From contig NC_011138.3 in the NCBI RefSeq assembly GCF_000020585.3, positions 3,474,348 to 3,511,620 on the forward strand: a DNA stretch of 37,273 bases. The letters are read 5' to 3'. Positions 6,826 through 14,367 of the stretch are shown here, in pieces. The stretch's first letter is position 1. Each line of letters opens with the position of its first letter. The DNA comes from Alteromonas mediterranea DE. GTDB taxonomy: Bacteria; Pseudomonadota; Gammaproteobacteria; Enterobacterales; Alteromonadaceae. The position numbers and the translations under genes are program-made. The notes under the pieces were generated by a model. That model was not told the origin of the DNA. It saw only the letters and a program-made list of their open reading frames with translations, and made no database searches.

Positions 6826-9276
6826 CTAAAAATCATAACGCAAGCGAAGCGATACGCGGCGCGGCAATATAGGGCGACCTACAAAATAAGATTCACCCGC
6901 TGTTTGACTGTTTCCTAGTCGAGGAGACCCTTCAGTAATACCATCTGAATCGAACAGATTCCATACGGCAATACTGGCACGTAAGCGTTCGCCTTGTCCA
7001 AACTCCCAGGTATAGCCTGTGTCTAAGCGAAATACATGAAAGTCATCCAATTCAACCGAATTAGCATCGTTGGTGTAATTTTTACCGTGATAGTTGTGAT
7101 AGAAAGAAATATCCCAATCGTCTAGGGTGTAGCGTAAAGAAGAATTAAACATAATCTTTGGCTTTCTTCTCAATTCATTACCGATAACAGAAGGATCTGA
7201 ATCGTATTCGGTGAATTCGTGGTCGGTGTAAGTAAAGTTTGCATCAAAGATAAGGTCATCAGTAATGTTGTAGCTACCCACCAACTCCACGCCATAGGCC
7301 TCGGTAGATTGAAAAACAGGAACTTCAACAGCAACCCCATTTTCGTCGTTCACAAAGTCTACCGAACGTCTGTCTTCAAGATCGGTTTTGAACAAAGCCA
7401 TGGTTCCAATGAAGTCATTAAAGAAGAACTTCGCGCCTATTTCAGCCTGCTTAACAATTTCACTTTCATAACTGCCCGGCTCACCATTAGGGTTAAACGC
7501 CACACCGCGCAACTCGGGGAAAAAGAACCCGCGAGAATAGTTGGCATAAACATTAAAGTTATCGGCCATTTTATAGAGGGCTGCAATTGAATAAGCTAAT
7601 TCTGAGTTATCGACTTTACCGTGAGTAAGCACACCGTTCCCTGTGACATTCACCTGTAAGTCTTCGTACAGTATAGGGTCGTCATTAACTACCACAGTTT
7701 CGCTGCCCTCACGGGTAATGGTACCGTCGATTTCCTCCCAGCGAAGACCCACGTCAATGATCCAGTCGTCGTTTTGCATTTGGTCAGCTATATAGAATGC
7801 CGTTCTTCTTGCAGAAATAGTCGTATCAGAAAAACTAATACCCGGGCCTGTCACGCCGTTTTGGCTAACTATGACACTGTTATCATCGGCGTCAGTAATG
7901 GTTAGATCAACCAATCTGGCCTGATTATTAAATTCGCCGAGGTAGCGGGTTATTACATTATTATCTTCTGCTTCGGCGCTTGAAAAGAAGGTGCCCACGG
8001 TAATGCTATGAGAGAAATCCCCCACATCCAGGTATTTGACGACATTAAGCTCTGAAGAAAAATCGGTTGCCGGCCGGTCTCTGTCTAGTATTCGGTTAGC
8101 AAATAGTAAATCGCCTTCAGGTAATACTACGTCCGTTCCCGCATAGGTAAATTCAGCGGCGCCAAGGTCGTCGAGCCCTCTGTTCGCTAAATATTCGCTT
8201 TGTGTTTCTGGCACATTGATAATACCGTCACCGTCTAGAAACAAGTTAAATTGGTGGTCGTAACTGGCGTACTTTGCTCGTGCTAAAACACTGTAGTCAT
8301 TACCTAAATCCTTTGAGAACTCCATGGAAATAGAGCCTCCACGAGTGGCTACCCCCTCTTCAATAGGCGTGCGATAACGCCCATCTGCGGTGTCATAAGA
8401 CAAGCCAGATGCATAAAATGTTTGGGTAGATTCAACTTCTCTGCCATCGTTGCCGGCAACACGCTCTCGGCTTTGTGAATCAAGAGGCAATGGAAGGAAA
8501 AATTGTACCTCATCATCAATAGCTTGGCCGTATATAGTAAAGTAGCCACTGCCATCGTCGAATTCTTTGTGAATGTTGCCTCGCAGTTGATAACCTTCCG
8601 TAGGCAACCCTGTATCAATTGGGCCTTCATCGTAACGATAAAAACCGGACATGGCATAGTACATGCCTTTTTCATTCAGTGGGCCGCTGGTGGCAAAATC
8701 TATACGCTTGCGGTTGTTATCAGAAAGCTCTAATTGCACCGTACTTTCCGATAGTTCCGTGCCTTTCTTCGATAGGTAGTTGATAACGCCCGCCACCGAA
8801 CCTTGCCCGAATAAGTTAGATACACCGCCGCGAACAAACTCAACCCGCTCAATACCTAGATCGTTTCGGTAATACACATCGTAAGCCGACGAGTTAAGAC
8901 CAAACGCACTCAAAGTGGGTGAACCGTCGTACAAAAGTGGGGTGAACTGAAACTGCCCTGAAGATGGTAACCCACGGACTTGGAGATTTGTGGCCACTTC
9001 ACCACCGCCACCTTCTACTTTAATACCAGGAACATAACGAAGCACGTCTGCTTGGCTACTCATGGATAATTTTGCTACCTCCTGCGCCCCCATAGACGTA
9101 GTCGATTGTGGCGTTTCAGCCACCAATCGCGCTCGGCTCGTACCCGTAACTACGATTTTTTCATAGTCTTTCTTTGTTTCTGCCGCGTCTTGTGTATCAG
9201 CTTGAGCGTTGTCCTGAGCCAAAGCGTTTCCGGCTAAAAGCGACGAAATAGTCGTCGCAAGAAGTAGTTTTTTCAC
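6826..9276 (-). CDS. TonB-dependent outer-membrane receptor
   Basis: An 816-residue outer-membrane active transporter powered by TonB/ExbBD. It starts with a signal peptide (VKKLLLATTISSLLAGNALAQ), then a TonB-box-like stretch (EKIVVTG), a plug domain (TPQSTTSMGAQEV..., LQVRGLPSSGQF, IERVEFVRGGVSNLFGQGSVAGVINYLSK), and a beta barrel ending in the aromatic signature LRLRYDF. The GTG at 9274-9276 is chosen as start because GGAG lies 7 bases upstream and the signal peptide begins there; an ATG at 9298-9300 would add eight residues but has no ribosome-binding site. A probable promoter lies at 9368-9396. It diverges from the GH63 hydrolase gene and by position should import its substrate. Ligand identity cannot be read from the sequence. 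Confidence 0.93.
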   Translation of the reverse strand: MKKLLLATTISSLLAGNALAQDNAQADTQDAAETKKDYEKIVVTGTSRARLVAETPQSTTSMGAQEVAKLSMSSQADVLRYVPGIKVEGGGGEVATNLQVRGLPSSGQFQFTPLLYDGSPTLSAFGLNSSAYDVYYRNDLGIERVEFVRGGVSNLFGQGSVAGVINYLSKKGTELSESTVQLELSDNNRKRIDFATSGPLNEKGMYYAMSGFYRYDEGPIDTGLPTEGYQLRGNIHKEFDDGSGYFTIYGQAIDDEVQFFLPLPLDSQSRERVAGNDGREVESTQTFYASGLSYDTADGRYRTPIEEGVATRGGSISMEFSKDLGNDYSVLARAKYASYDHQFNLFLDGDGIINVPETQSEYLANRGLDDLGAAEFTYAGTDVVLPEGDLLFANRILDRDRPATDFSSELNVVKYLDVGDFSHSITVGTFFSSAEAEDNNVITRYLGEFNNQARLVDLTITDADDNSVIVSQNGVTGPGISFSDTTISARRTAFYIADQMQNDDWIIDVGLRWEEIDGTITREGSETVVVNDDPILYEDLQVNVTGNGVLTHGKVDNSELAYSIAALYKMADNFNVYANYSRGFFFPELRGVAFNPNGEPGSYESEIVKQAEIGAKFFFNDFIGTMALFKTDLEDRRSVDFVNDENGVAVEVPVFQSTEAYGVELVGSYNITDDLIFDANFTYTDHEFTEYDSDPSVIGNELRRKPKIMFNSSLRYTLDDWDISFYHNYHGKNYTNDANSVELDDFHVFRLDTGYTWEFGQGERLRASIAVWNLFDSDGITEGSPRLGNSQTAGESYFVGRPILPRRVSLRLRYDF

Positions 9277-9367
9277 TGTGTATCTCCAACCGTTTGTCAT
9301 TTTATTAGGTGTTCTATTACGGATTCCCACTATGCCGTACGCAACACCACCATTTAACTTCCCATTT

Positions 9368-9396
9368 ACAATAAAACACAATTTTATCACTTTCAA
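9368..9396 (-). promoter_or_regulatory. sigma70-type promoter of the TonB receptor gene
   Basis: Minus-strand TTGAAA (9391-9396, 5 of 6 to consensus), a 17-base spacer and TATTGT (9368-9373, 4 of 6) give a predicted leader of about 85 bases to the GTG at 9276. The -35 box abuts the palindromic operator-like site at 9396-9408. Confidence 0.5.
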
Positions 9397-9408
9397 CCCA
9401 AAATGAGT
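9396..9408. promoter_or_regulatory. operator-like imperfect palindrome, site A
   Basis: ACCCA-AAA-TGAGT, an imperfect palindrome of the form ACYCA-N3-TGRGT. With one extra base it is the reverse complement, at 13 of 14 positions, of the second site at 9448-9461. It touches the -35 box of the receptor promoter. The two centres (9402 and 9455) are 53 bp apart, close to five helical turns. Confidence 0.55.
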
Positions 9409-9448
9409 TTTATTTGTAAATTTTTGTGTAATAATTGCCATATCACTA

Positions 9449-9461
9449 ACTCATATTGGGT
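9449..9461. promoter_or_regulatory. operator-like imperfect palindrome, site B
   Basis: ACTCA-TAT-TGGGT, the partner of the site at 9396-9408. It ends 7 bases before the hydrolase ATG at 9469 and includes the only G-rich run (GGGT) that could serve as its ribosome-binding site. A protein bound here would lie over the start of the hydrolase transcript. Confidence 0.55.
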
Positions 9462-9468
9462 AAACATA

Positions 9469-10770
9469 ATGACAGAGACTAATCAGCGCGACGCGCAATT
9501 AATTGAAGATGCAAAAGCAACGCTAGTTAAAAACGACCTCGGAGGCTATACAGTCCCAACACATGGGCTTTATCCGTTTCAATGGAACTGGGACTCAGCG
9601 ATAGTAGCCTTGGGCTGGCTACCATTCGATGAACCCAGAGCCTGGGAAGAAGCGACATCATTACTCAGCGCCCAATGGAAGTCGGGAATGGTGCCTCACG
9701 TTGTTTTTCATCAACACTCTGACACGTATTTTCCCGGCCCCGACATTTGGGGCGTAAAGAACATACCCGATAGCACCTCGATTACGCAGCCCCCTGTGCT
9801 AGCAACGGTCATCAAATCATTGTTTGAAGAATGTAAAGATAGAGCATTAGCCGAAGCCCAGATAAACACTATAGTGCCTCAACTTATCGACTCTCATTTG
9901 TGGTGGTATAAACAACGCGACCCTGAAAATACGGGGCTAGTGGTAAGCTACCACCCATGGGAATCAGGCATGGACAATAGCCCTGCATGGGACGCCGCAT
10001 TAGAAGCCGTACCCTGCGTAGATTGGGAATATACCCGCCGGGACACTAGTCATATTGATGCGTCAGAACGCCCACACAAAAAAGAATATGATCGCTTTTT
10101 GTATCTTGTAGATTTTTTCCGCAAGATGAATTTTGACGATACGTTAATTTATCAAGACTGCCCCTATCGCGTGAACGATGTCAGTATTATTTCCATACTG
10201 CACCGTGGTACGAAAGATTTACTAGAAGTGTGCGAAAAAATTGGAGTAAGTAACGAGCAAACCGCCTACCTTGAAAAACGCTTAAGCCTTACCGAAGAAG
10301 CGATACAAAAGTTGTGGTGTGCAGAAACCAACCTATTTCATAGCTTCGATACCCGCAGCAATAGCTTGTGTAAAGCACGTACATCGGCGGGATTACTGCC
10401 GTTTTTCGCTGGTCTTGTTGGTGAGCACCAAACACAACCGCTTATTTCCGAACTAGATAAATGGCTTGAGCACAGTGAATATGCCATTTCTTCTACTCAC
10501 CCTGAAGATCCTAATTACGAGCCTCAACGTTATTGGCGCGGGCCTATATGGCTTCATATTAACTGGATGATAGCCCTTGGCTTACAAGATTACGGCTTTG
10601 CTCATCAAGCTCAACGTATTACCCACGGGAGCCGAGCGTGTATATATACCAGTGGCTTTAACGAGTCTTTTCACGCTGAAACAGGTGCGCGAAGTGGCGG
10701 TGCAGACTTTTCATGGACCGCAGCCATGGCTTTATATTGGCTACTACCTAACACCTCAGAAAAGGATTAA
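9469..10770 (+). CDS. GH63-type glycosidase, probable mannosylglycerate (or glucosylglycerate) hydrolase
   Basis: A 433-residue (alpha/alpha)6-barrel glycosidase resembling Thermus/Rubrobacter mannosylglycerate hydrolase (MgH), which cleaves alpha-mannosylglycerate or glucosylglycerate to hexose and D-glycerate; the length matches these short GH63 members. Visible blocks are THGLYPFQWNWDSAIVALGW (31-50), QWKSGMVPHVVF (69-80), TYFPGP, STSITQPP, HPWESGMDNSPAWD (162-175), RYWRGPIWLHINWM and HAETGARSGGADFSWTAA (402-419). D169 and E404 lie where the family's catalytic acid and base are placed (from memory D182 and E419 in the Thermus enzyme). There is no signal peptide, so it should act in the cytoplasm on imported substrate. 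The ATG at 9469 is preferred over an upstream in-frame ATG at 9403, which runs through the promoter region. The isomerase gene starts 12 bases after its stop. Substrate preference is inferred. Confidence 0.85.
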   Translation: MTETNQRDAQLIEDAKATLVKNDLGGYTVPTHGLYPFQWNWDSAIVALGWLPFDEPRAWEEATSLLSAQWKSGMVPHVVFHQHSDTYFPGPDIWGVKNIPDSTSITQPPVLATVIKSLFEECKDRALAEAQINTIVPQLIDSHLWWYKQRDPENTGLVVSYHPWESGMDNSPAWDAALEAVPCVDWEYTRRDTSHIDASERPHKKEYDRFLYLVDFFRKMNFDDTLIYQDCPYRVNDVSIISILHRGTKDLLEVCEKIGVSNEQTAYLEKRLSLTEEAIQKLWCAETNLFHSFDTRSNSLCKARTSAGLLPFFAGLVGEHQTQPLISELDKWLEHSEYAISSTHPEDPNYEPQRYWRGPIWLHINWMIALGLQDYGFAHQAQRITHGSRACIYTSGFNESFHAETGARSGGADFSWTAAMALYWLLPNTSEKD

Positions 10771-10782
10771 GGAGCGAAGGGT

Positions 10783-11988
10783 ATGACCACGCAACCAAAT
10801 TTTGCATCAAACGATTTTCTGCATGATCACATCAAGAGCATTTTGGCTTTTTACGAGCCCAATGTTGATGCCGTCTCAGGTGGCTTCCATCAAAATTTTA
10901 TGGACGATGGAAGCATATTTGATGAGAAAACACGTCACCTAGTTAGCTCTACGCGTTTCGTTTTTAACTACGCGAGAGCCTATTTAGCTTATGGCGATAC
11001 TCGATACAAAGCCCGTGTTGAGTCTGGCATTCAATTTTTGCGAGATTATCATTTACAAGAAGATACTGGCGGCTACGCTTGGTTACTTGATGTAAACGGT
11101 AAGGCCTGTAAAGTCGTTGATGCCACTAATCACTGCTACGGCTTGGCCTTTGTTATTTTGGATTACAGCTGGGCACTGCGAGCTGGCGTTAAAGAAGCTG
11201 AGCTGTATATTCATGATGCCTTCGAATTAATGGAAACCCATTTCTGGGATGCTGAGTACGGCTTGTACAAAGATGAGTTTAACGCAGATTTTTCTCGCTG
11301 CAGTGATTACCGCGGTCAAAATGCCAATATGCACAGCTGCGAAGCGCTTATTGCGGCGTTTGAGGCCACCGGTCACGGTCCGTTTTTAGAACGCGCCTTG
11401 CTGCTCGCTCACAATATCACCGAGCGCCAAGCGGATAAAGCTGACGGTCGAATTTGGGAACACTATACCAAAACTTGGGAAGTTGATTGGGAATACAATA
11501 AGAATGATCCTAAAAACCTTTTTCGCCCTTGGGGATTCCAACCAGGCCACCATACTGAATGGGCAAAACTACTACTACAAATTCATCAGTATCAGCCACA
11601 GGATTGGTTAGTCGCACGCGCCCGCTCACTATTTGACGCTGTCATTGATATTAGCTGGGATAATGAAAACGGTGGCTTGTATTACGGTTTCGCACCGGAT
11701 AGCCGTATCTGTGATGATGAAAAATACTTCTGGGTGCAGGCTGAATCTTTTGCGTGCGCGGCGCGTTTAGCCCTAGAAACAGGGGAAGATAAATACTGGC
11801 AGTGGTACCACCGAATTTGGGACTATGCATGGTCATATATGGTCGACCACAAATATGGGGCATGGTTTAGGATTTTATCAGCCAAAAATCAAAAGCTAGA
11901 GACCACAAAAAGCCCTGTAGGCAAAACCGATTATCACACAATGGGCGCATGTTATGACGTTCTCGATGCACTAAGCTTTTATAAATAA
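10783..11988 (+). CDS. AGE-family isomerase, probable D-mannose isomerase
   Basis: A 401-residue member of the N-acylglucosamine 2-epimerase superfamily, closest in pattern to YihS and bacterial mannose isomerases, which interconvert mannose and fructose. Motifs: SSTRFVFNYA (R58), YRGQNANMHSCEA (H184), FRPWGFQPGHHTEWAKLLL (H256/H257), KYFWVQAE and DYHTMGACYD (H385). H184, H256 and H385 correspond to the three catalytic-site histidines of E. coli YihS (H176, H248, H383 as I recall). Cellobiose 2-epimerase and GlcNAc 2-epimerase have related folds but different surrounding motifs. AAGGAG lies 8 bases before the ATG, and the gene forms a two-gene operon with the hydrolase. It would turn released mannose into fructose for glycolysis, which favours a mannosyl rather than glucosyl substrate for the locus. 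Confidence 0.85.
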   Translation: MTTQPNFASNDFLHDHIKSILAFYEPNVDAVSGGFHQNFMDDGSIFDEKTRHLVSSTRFVFNYARAYLAYGDTRYKARVESGIQFLRDYHLQEDTGGYAWLLDVNGKACKVVDATNHCYGLAFVILDYSWALRAGVKEAELYIHDAFELMETHFWDAEYGLYKDEFNADFSRCSDYRGQNANMHSCEALIAAFEATGHGPFLERALLLAHNITERQADKADGRIWEHYTKTWEVDWEYNKNDPKNLFRPWGFQPGHHTEWAKLLLQIHQYQPQDWLVARARSLFDAVIDISWDNENGGLYYGFAPDSRICDDEKYFWVQAESFACAARLALETGEDKYWQWYHRIWDYAWSYMVDHKYGAWFRILSAKNQKLETTKSPVGKTDYHTMGACYDVLDALSFYK

Positions 11989-12005
11989 GCGTGAATAAAC
12001 AATAT

Positions 12006-12044
12006 AAGCGCCATCCCCCTTTTGTGGGCGGTGGCGCTTTATTT
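12006..12044. terminator. bidirectional terminator between convergent genes
   Basis: AAGCGCCA (12006-12013) pairs with TGGCGCTT (12032-12039), and the inner CC-rich and GG-rich runs extend the stem. T-rich sequence follows on the plus strand (TTATTT) and more weakly on the minus strand. It serves the isomerase operon and probably also the convergent PH-domain gene ending at 12053. Confidence 0.75.
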
Positions 12045-12052
12045 AAACGCCA

Positions 12053-13681
12053 TTACATCCAAGACTTTCGCGTAGACTCAACTTCGAACAACACGTTATT
12101 TGCAAGCGTAAAGACATATTGTTCAGGTAAAAAAGGAACAGTTACAGCGCCAGACGCCAGCACAAACTTAATTGTTGCTAGTTTCCTTCTCTTCATGAAC
12201 ACACTTTGCTTTACGATGACCTGCTGCACCTTGTGAGGTTCGAAACACTGATAGTCAATTCCAATCCGACCGCTTCTTATATACACGTATTTATTGTCGT
12301 AAGAGATTCCCCACCGCCACCACCTTAACGTGAGCAATAGTCCAATTACGCTATAAATAACCAAAGCCCCCACAACGATATCTAAATGAAGGGATATGGC
12401 GCCAATAGCAAAGAAAACTAAGAAGGGGATGGACCAAACAGCAAGCAGCCAATGCTGAATAAATCGCTTACTAATAACCTGATACGACTGGCCCTTTAAA
12501 TCGCAACCTGGCATCACTTCTTGGCTTAGTTCAATAGCCTCGGTTTCGGTAACTGACGGCACAATGAGCTTATTAGGCGACATCAACTCTTGCACTTGCT
12601 GACTTGCGGTAGAGTTTTGCTCGAAGTATAAATTTACCCGTTTTAGTATTTTATCTAACCAGTCTTGTTTCGCGGTGATCATCTGAATGCGCGATGAACG
12701 CATGCTAACTTCCAGCTTATTTAAAAGTCCGCTGCGGCGAATATACCTGTCCTCAGCGCGAGAAAGGGTGTAGCCATAGAACGTAAATAAAGCACCGCCT
12801 ACGCTTAATAGTGCAACTAACGCCATTAACATCATTAGCAGCACAAAGGCATACAGCCCAAATTGCCACCACGCAACGGTTTGCTCACCCACCAGTTGAT
12901 TAAGCTGTAGCCCTTTATCAGCAAGCCACTCAGACACTATACCAAAGAGATCATCGTAAAACGGAGCGGCGACACCCAGAATGATCCATACGCGGTTGTT
13001 GGTAATGCCGTGAATAATAATATCTTTAACTGAACGACGATTTAACACCTCTTCTGTGGCATCATTCCTATGCTCAGCGCTTGCCAAGATGGGAACTTCA
13101 GCCCCTGACATGCTTCTACCCTGACTATCACCATAGCTAATCGTTCGTTCAGGGCTTGGCGAATCGTGCGCTTTTTTCTCGTACAGTACTTGTTTTTTAA
13201 GCGCTTCAGCATAGGATTCAGGCACAGCAACTATCTTAGCTTCTTCCTTGCCACTGCCTGCGGTATCCAACACCACCAGTGCATATCCGAATGGGCGATA
13301 ATAGAAGGGGCGTTCAATTTTCACATTTTGAATTCGCCATAACGGTAAGTTGGTATAGCGACGCTGAAACACGCCATGATGTATTTCTACATGCTGCTTA
13401 TGCACCCGAAACTTGTACATTAGGAAACTAATGACGCCGCTCCCTCCCGTAGAAAGTAGCAAAAAGCCAGCAACGGCTAATACTTCTGGCGAGAAAAGGT
13501 TGTCCCAAATATTAAAGGATACGGCCAACGCTGGTACCGCGTATATCAATCCCTGCCCTGCGTTACTGATATTACGTACCGTAAAATATAAAATGGATAT
13601 AAGTGCAAGGCGCTGCCATTCGCCACCCGTCTCTACTTTAACATTCGGTTGTGACACCGCAGAGGATACCGGCTCAGACAT
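12053..13681 (-). CDS. YdbT-like membrane protein with bacterial PH (bPH2/DUF304) domains
   Basis: A 542-residue inner-membrane protein with repeated hydrophobic pairs followed by soluble PH-like domains. Membrane segments appear near residues 25-50 and 65-90, 230-260, 275-310 and 405-450. The bPH2-type pattern is seen at KFRVHKQHVEIHHGVFQRRYTNLPLWRIQNVKIERPF, at YTLSRAEDRYIRRSGLLNKLEVSMRSSRIQMI and in the C-terminal SYDNKYVYIRSGRIGIDYQCFEPHKVQQVIV. The family is found widely as a pair with a smaller YdbS-type partner; its function is not established. Here the partner lies directly upstream and the genes overlap as TAATG, suggesting translational coupling and a complex. Confidence 0.85.
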   Translation of the reverse strand: MSEPVSSAVSQPNVKVETGGEWQRLALISILYFTVRNISNAGQGLIYAVPALAVSFNIWDNLFSPEVLAVAGFLLLSTGGSGVISFLMYKFRVHKQHVEIHHGVFQRRYTNLPLWRIQNVKIERPFYYRPFGYALVVLDTAGSGKEEAKIVAVPESYAEALKKQVLYEKKAHDSPSPERTISYGDSQGRSMSGAEVPILASAEHRNDATEEVLNRRSVKDIIIHGITNNRVWIILGVAAPFYDDLFGIVSEWLADKGLQLNQLVGEQTVAWWQFGLYAFVLLMMLMALVALLSVGGALFTFYGYTLSRAEDRYIRRSGLLNKLEVSMRSSRIQMITAKQDWLDKILKRVNLYFEQNSTASQQVQELMSPNKLIVPSVTETEAIELSQEVMPGCDLKGQSYQVISKRFIQHWLLAVWSIPFLVFFAIGAISLHLDIVVGALVIYSVIGLLLTLRWWRWGISYDNKYVYIRSGRIGIDYQCFEPHKVQQVIVKQSVFMKRRKLATIKFVLASGAVTVPFLPEQYVFTLANNVLFEVESTRKSWM

Positions 13682-14244
13682 TAGCGAGCTCCTATATCCT
13701 TGTGTGCTAAAATAAATTCCCGTAGCTGTTCCGCTTTGTCCAACGTAAGCCCTGGTATCTCAAAGGTGTGCATTTCTCCACCGGCTGAAAACACTTGTAA
13801 AGAAGCAAGCCCAGCCCATCTATCTAACGGCCCTCTATTTACTTCAACGTGCTGAACGCGCAAAATAGGTTGGCAAGAAAGTTTGCGAAAAATGAGCCCT
13901 GATTGTTTACTGATGTCCTGCTCTCTTATTGCATAGAATATTCGGACATCTGCAAAAACGTGGTAGAGCGCCCAGATAGTCGCTAAAGCAACGATAGCCG
14001 TGACAATGTATGGGTAGGCCTTCAGTAAATCCTCAGGTATCGACCAAAATGGTTGGTATTTAAGCCCAGTAGCAATGCTTAGTAAAACAAGCGCAATTAG
14101 CCCAATAGAGAAAATATTCATAGCACGGTACTTTTTAGAAATAGGCAATAACGCTAACGTTTGAAGGTTAGGAATATCTTCTACATTAAGCTGGTTATTT
14201 GAAAACACGGGGTTTTGAGCCGTACTTTGAACGCTATCTGTCAT
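13681..14244 (-). CDS. YdbS-like PH-domain membrane protein
   Basis: A 187-residue partner of the downstream 542-residue protein. Two membrane helices (about residues 40-62 and 75-100) are followed by a bPH2 domain (about 105-180) with IFYAIREQDISKQSGLIFRKLSCQPILRVQHVEVNRGPLDRW and a FEIPGL segment near the end. The ATG at 14242-14244 is chosen because AAGGA lies 8 bases upstream; an upstream in-frame start would add 12 residues without a ribosome-binding site. Its stop codon overlaps the ATG of the next gene by one base. Function unknown beyond family membership. Confidence 0.85.
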   Translation of the reverse strand: MTDSVQSTAQNPVFSNNQLNVEDIPNLQTLALLPISKKYRAMNIFSIGLIALVLLSIATGLKYQPFWSIPEDLLKAYPYIVTAIVALATIWALYHVFADVRIFYAIREQDISKQSGLIFRKLSCQPILRVQHVEVNRGPLDRWAGLASLQVFSAGGEMHTFEIPGLTLDKAEQLREFILAHKDIGAR

Positions 14245-14312
14245 AACAATAATTCCTTTTACCTTGATTAAAACGCGCAAAAATAACCTACTCGTTTCAA
14301 TAAAAGACTAAT

Positions 14313-14337
14313 AACAAAAAAGAGGGCGAACCCTCTT
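14313..14337 (-). terminator. Rho-independent terminator after arcB
   Basis: AAGAGGG (14320-14326) pairs with CCCTCTT (14331-14337) around the tetraloop CGAA. On the minus strand a run of six T residues and then GTT follows, as expected for the end of the arcB transcript; plus-strand T residues make it partly bidirectional. Confidence 0.88.
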
Positions 14338-14367
14338 TTCTTTAAATGCTAACGGGCCTACAGCCGC

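Noticed and set aside
9277..9441. Longer N-terminus for the TonB receptor reaching to 9441
   Set aside because: The added residues have no signal-peptide character and cross the receptor's own promoter and the operator-like site. The GTG at 9276 has a good ribosome-binding site and starts the signal peptide.
11991..12236. Plus-strand open frame after the isomerase gene
   Set aside because: It spans the bidirectional terminator and overlaps the C-terminal coding part of the PH-domain gene; no start signal or family resemblance.
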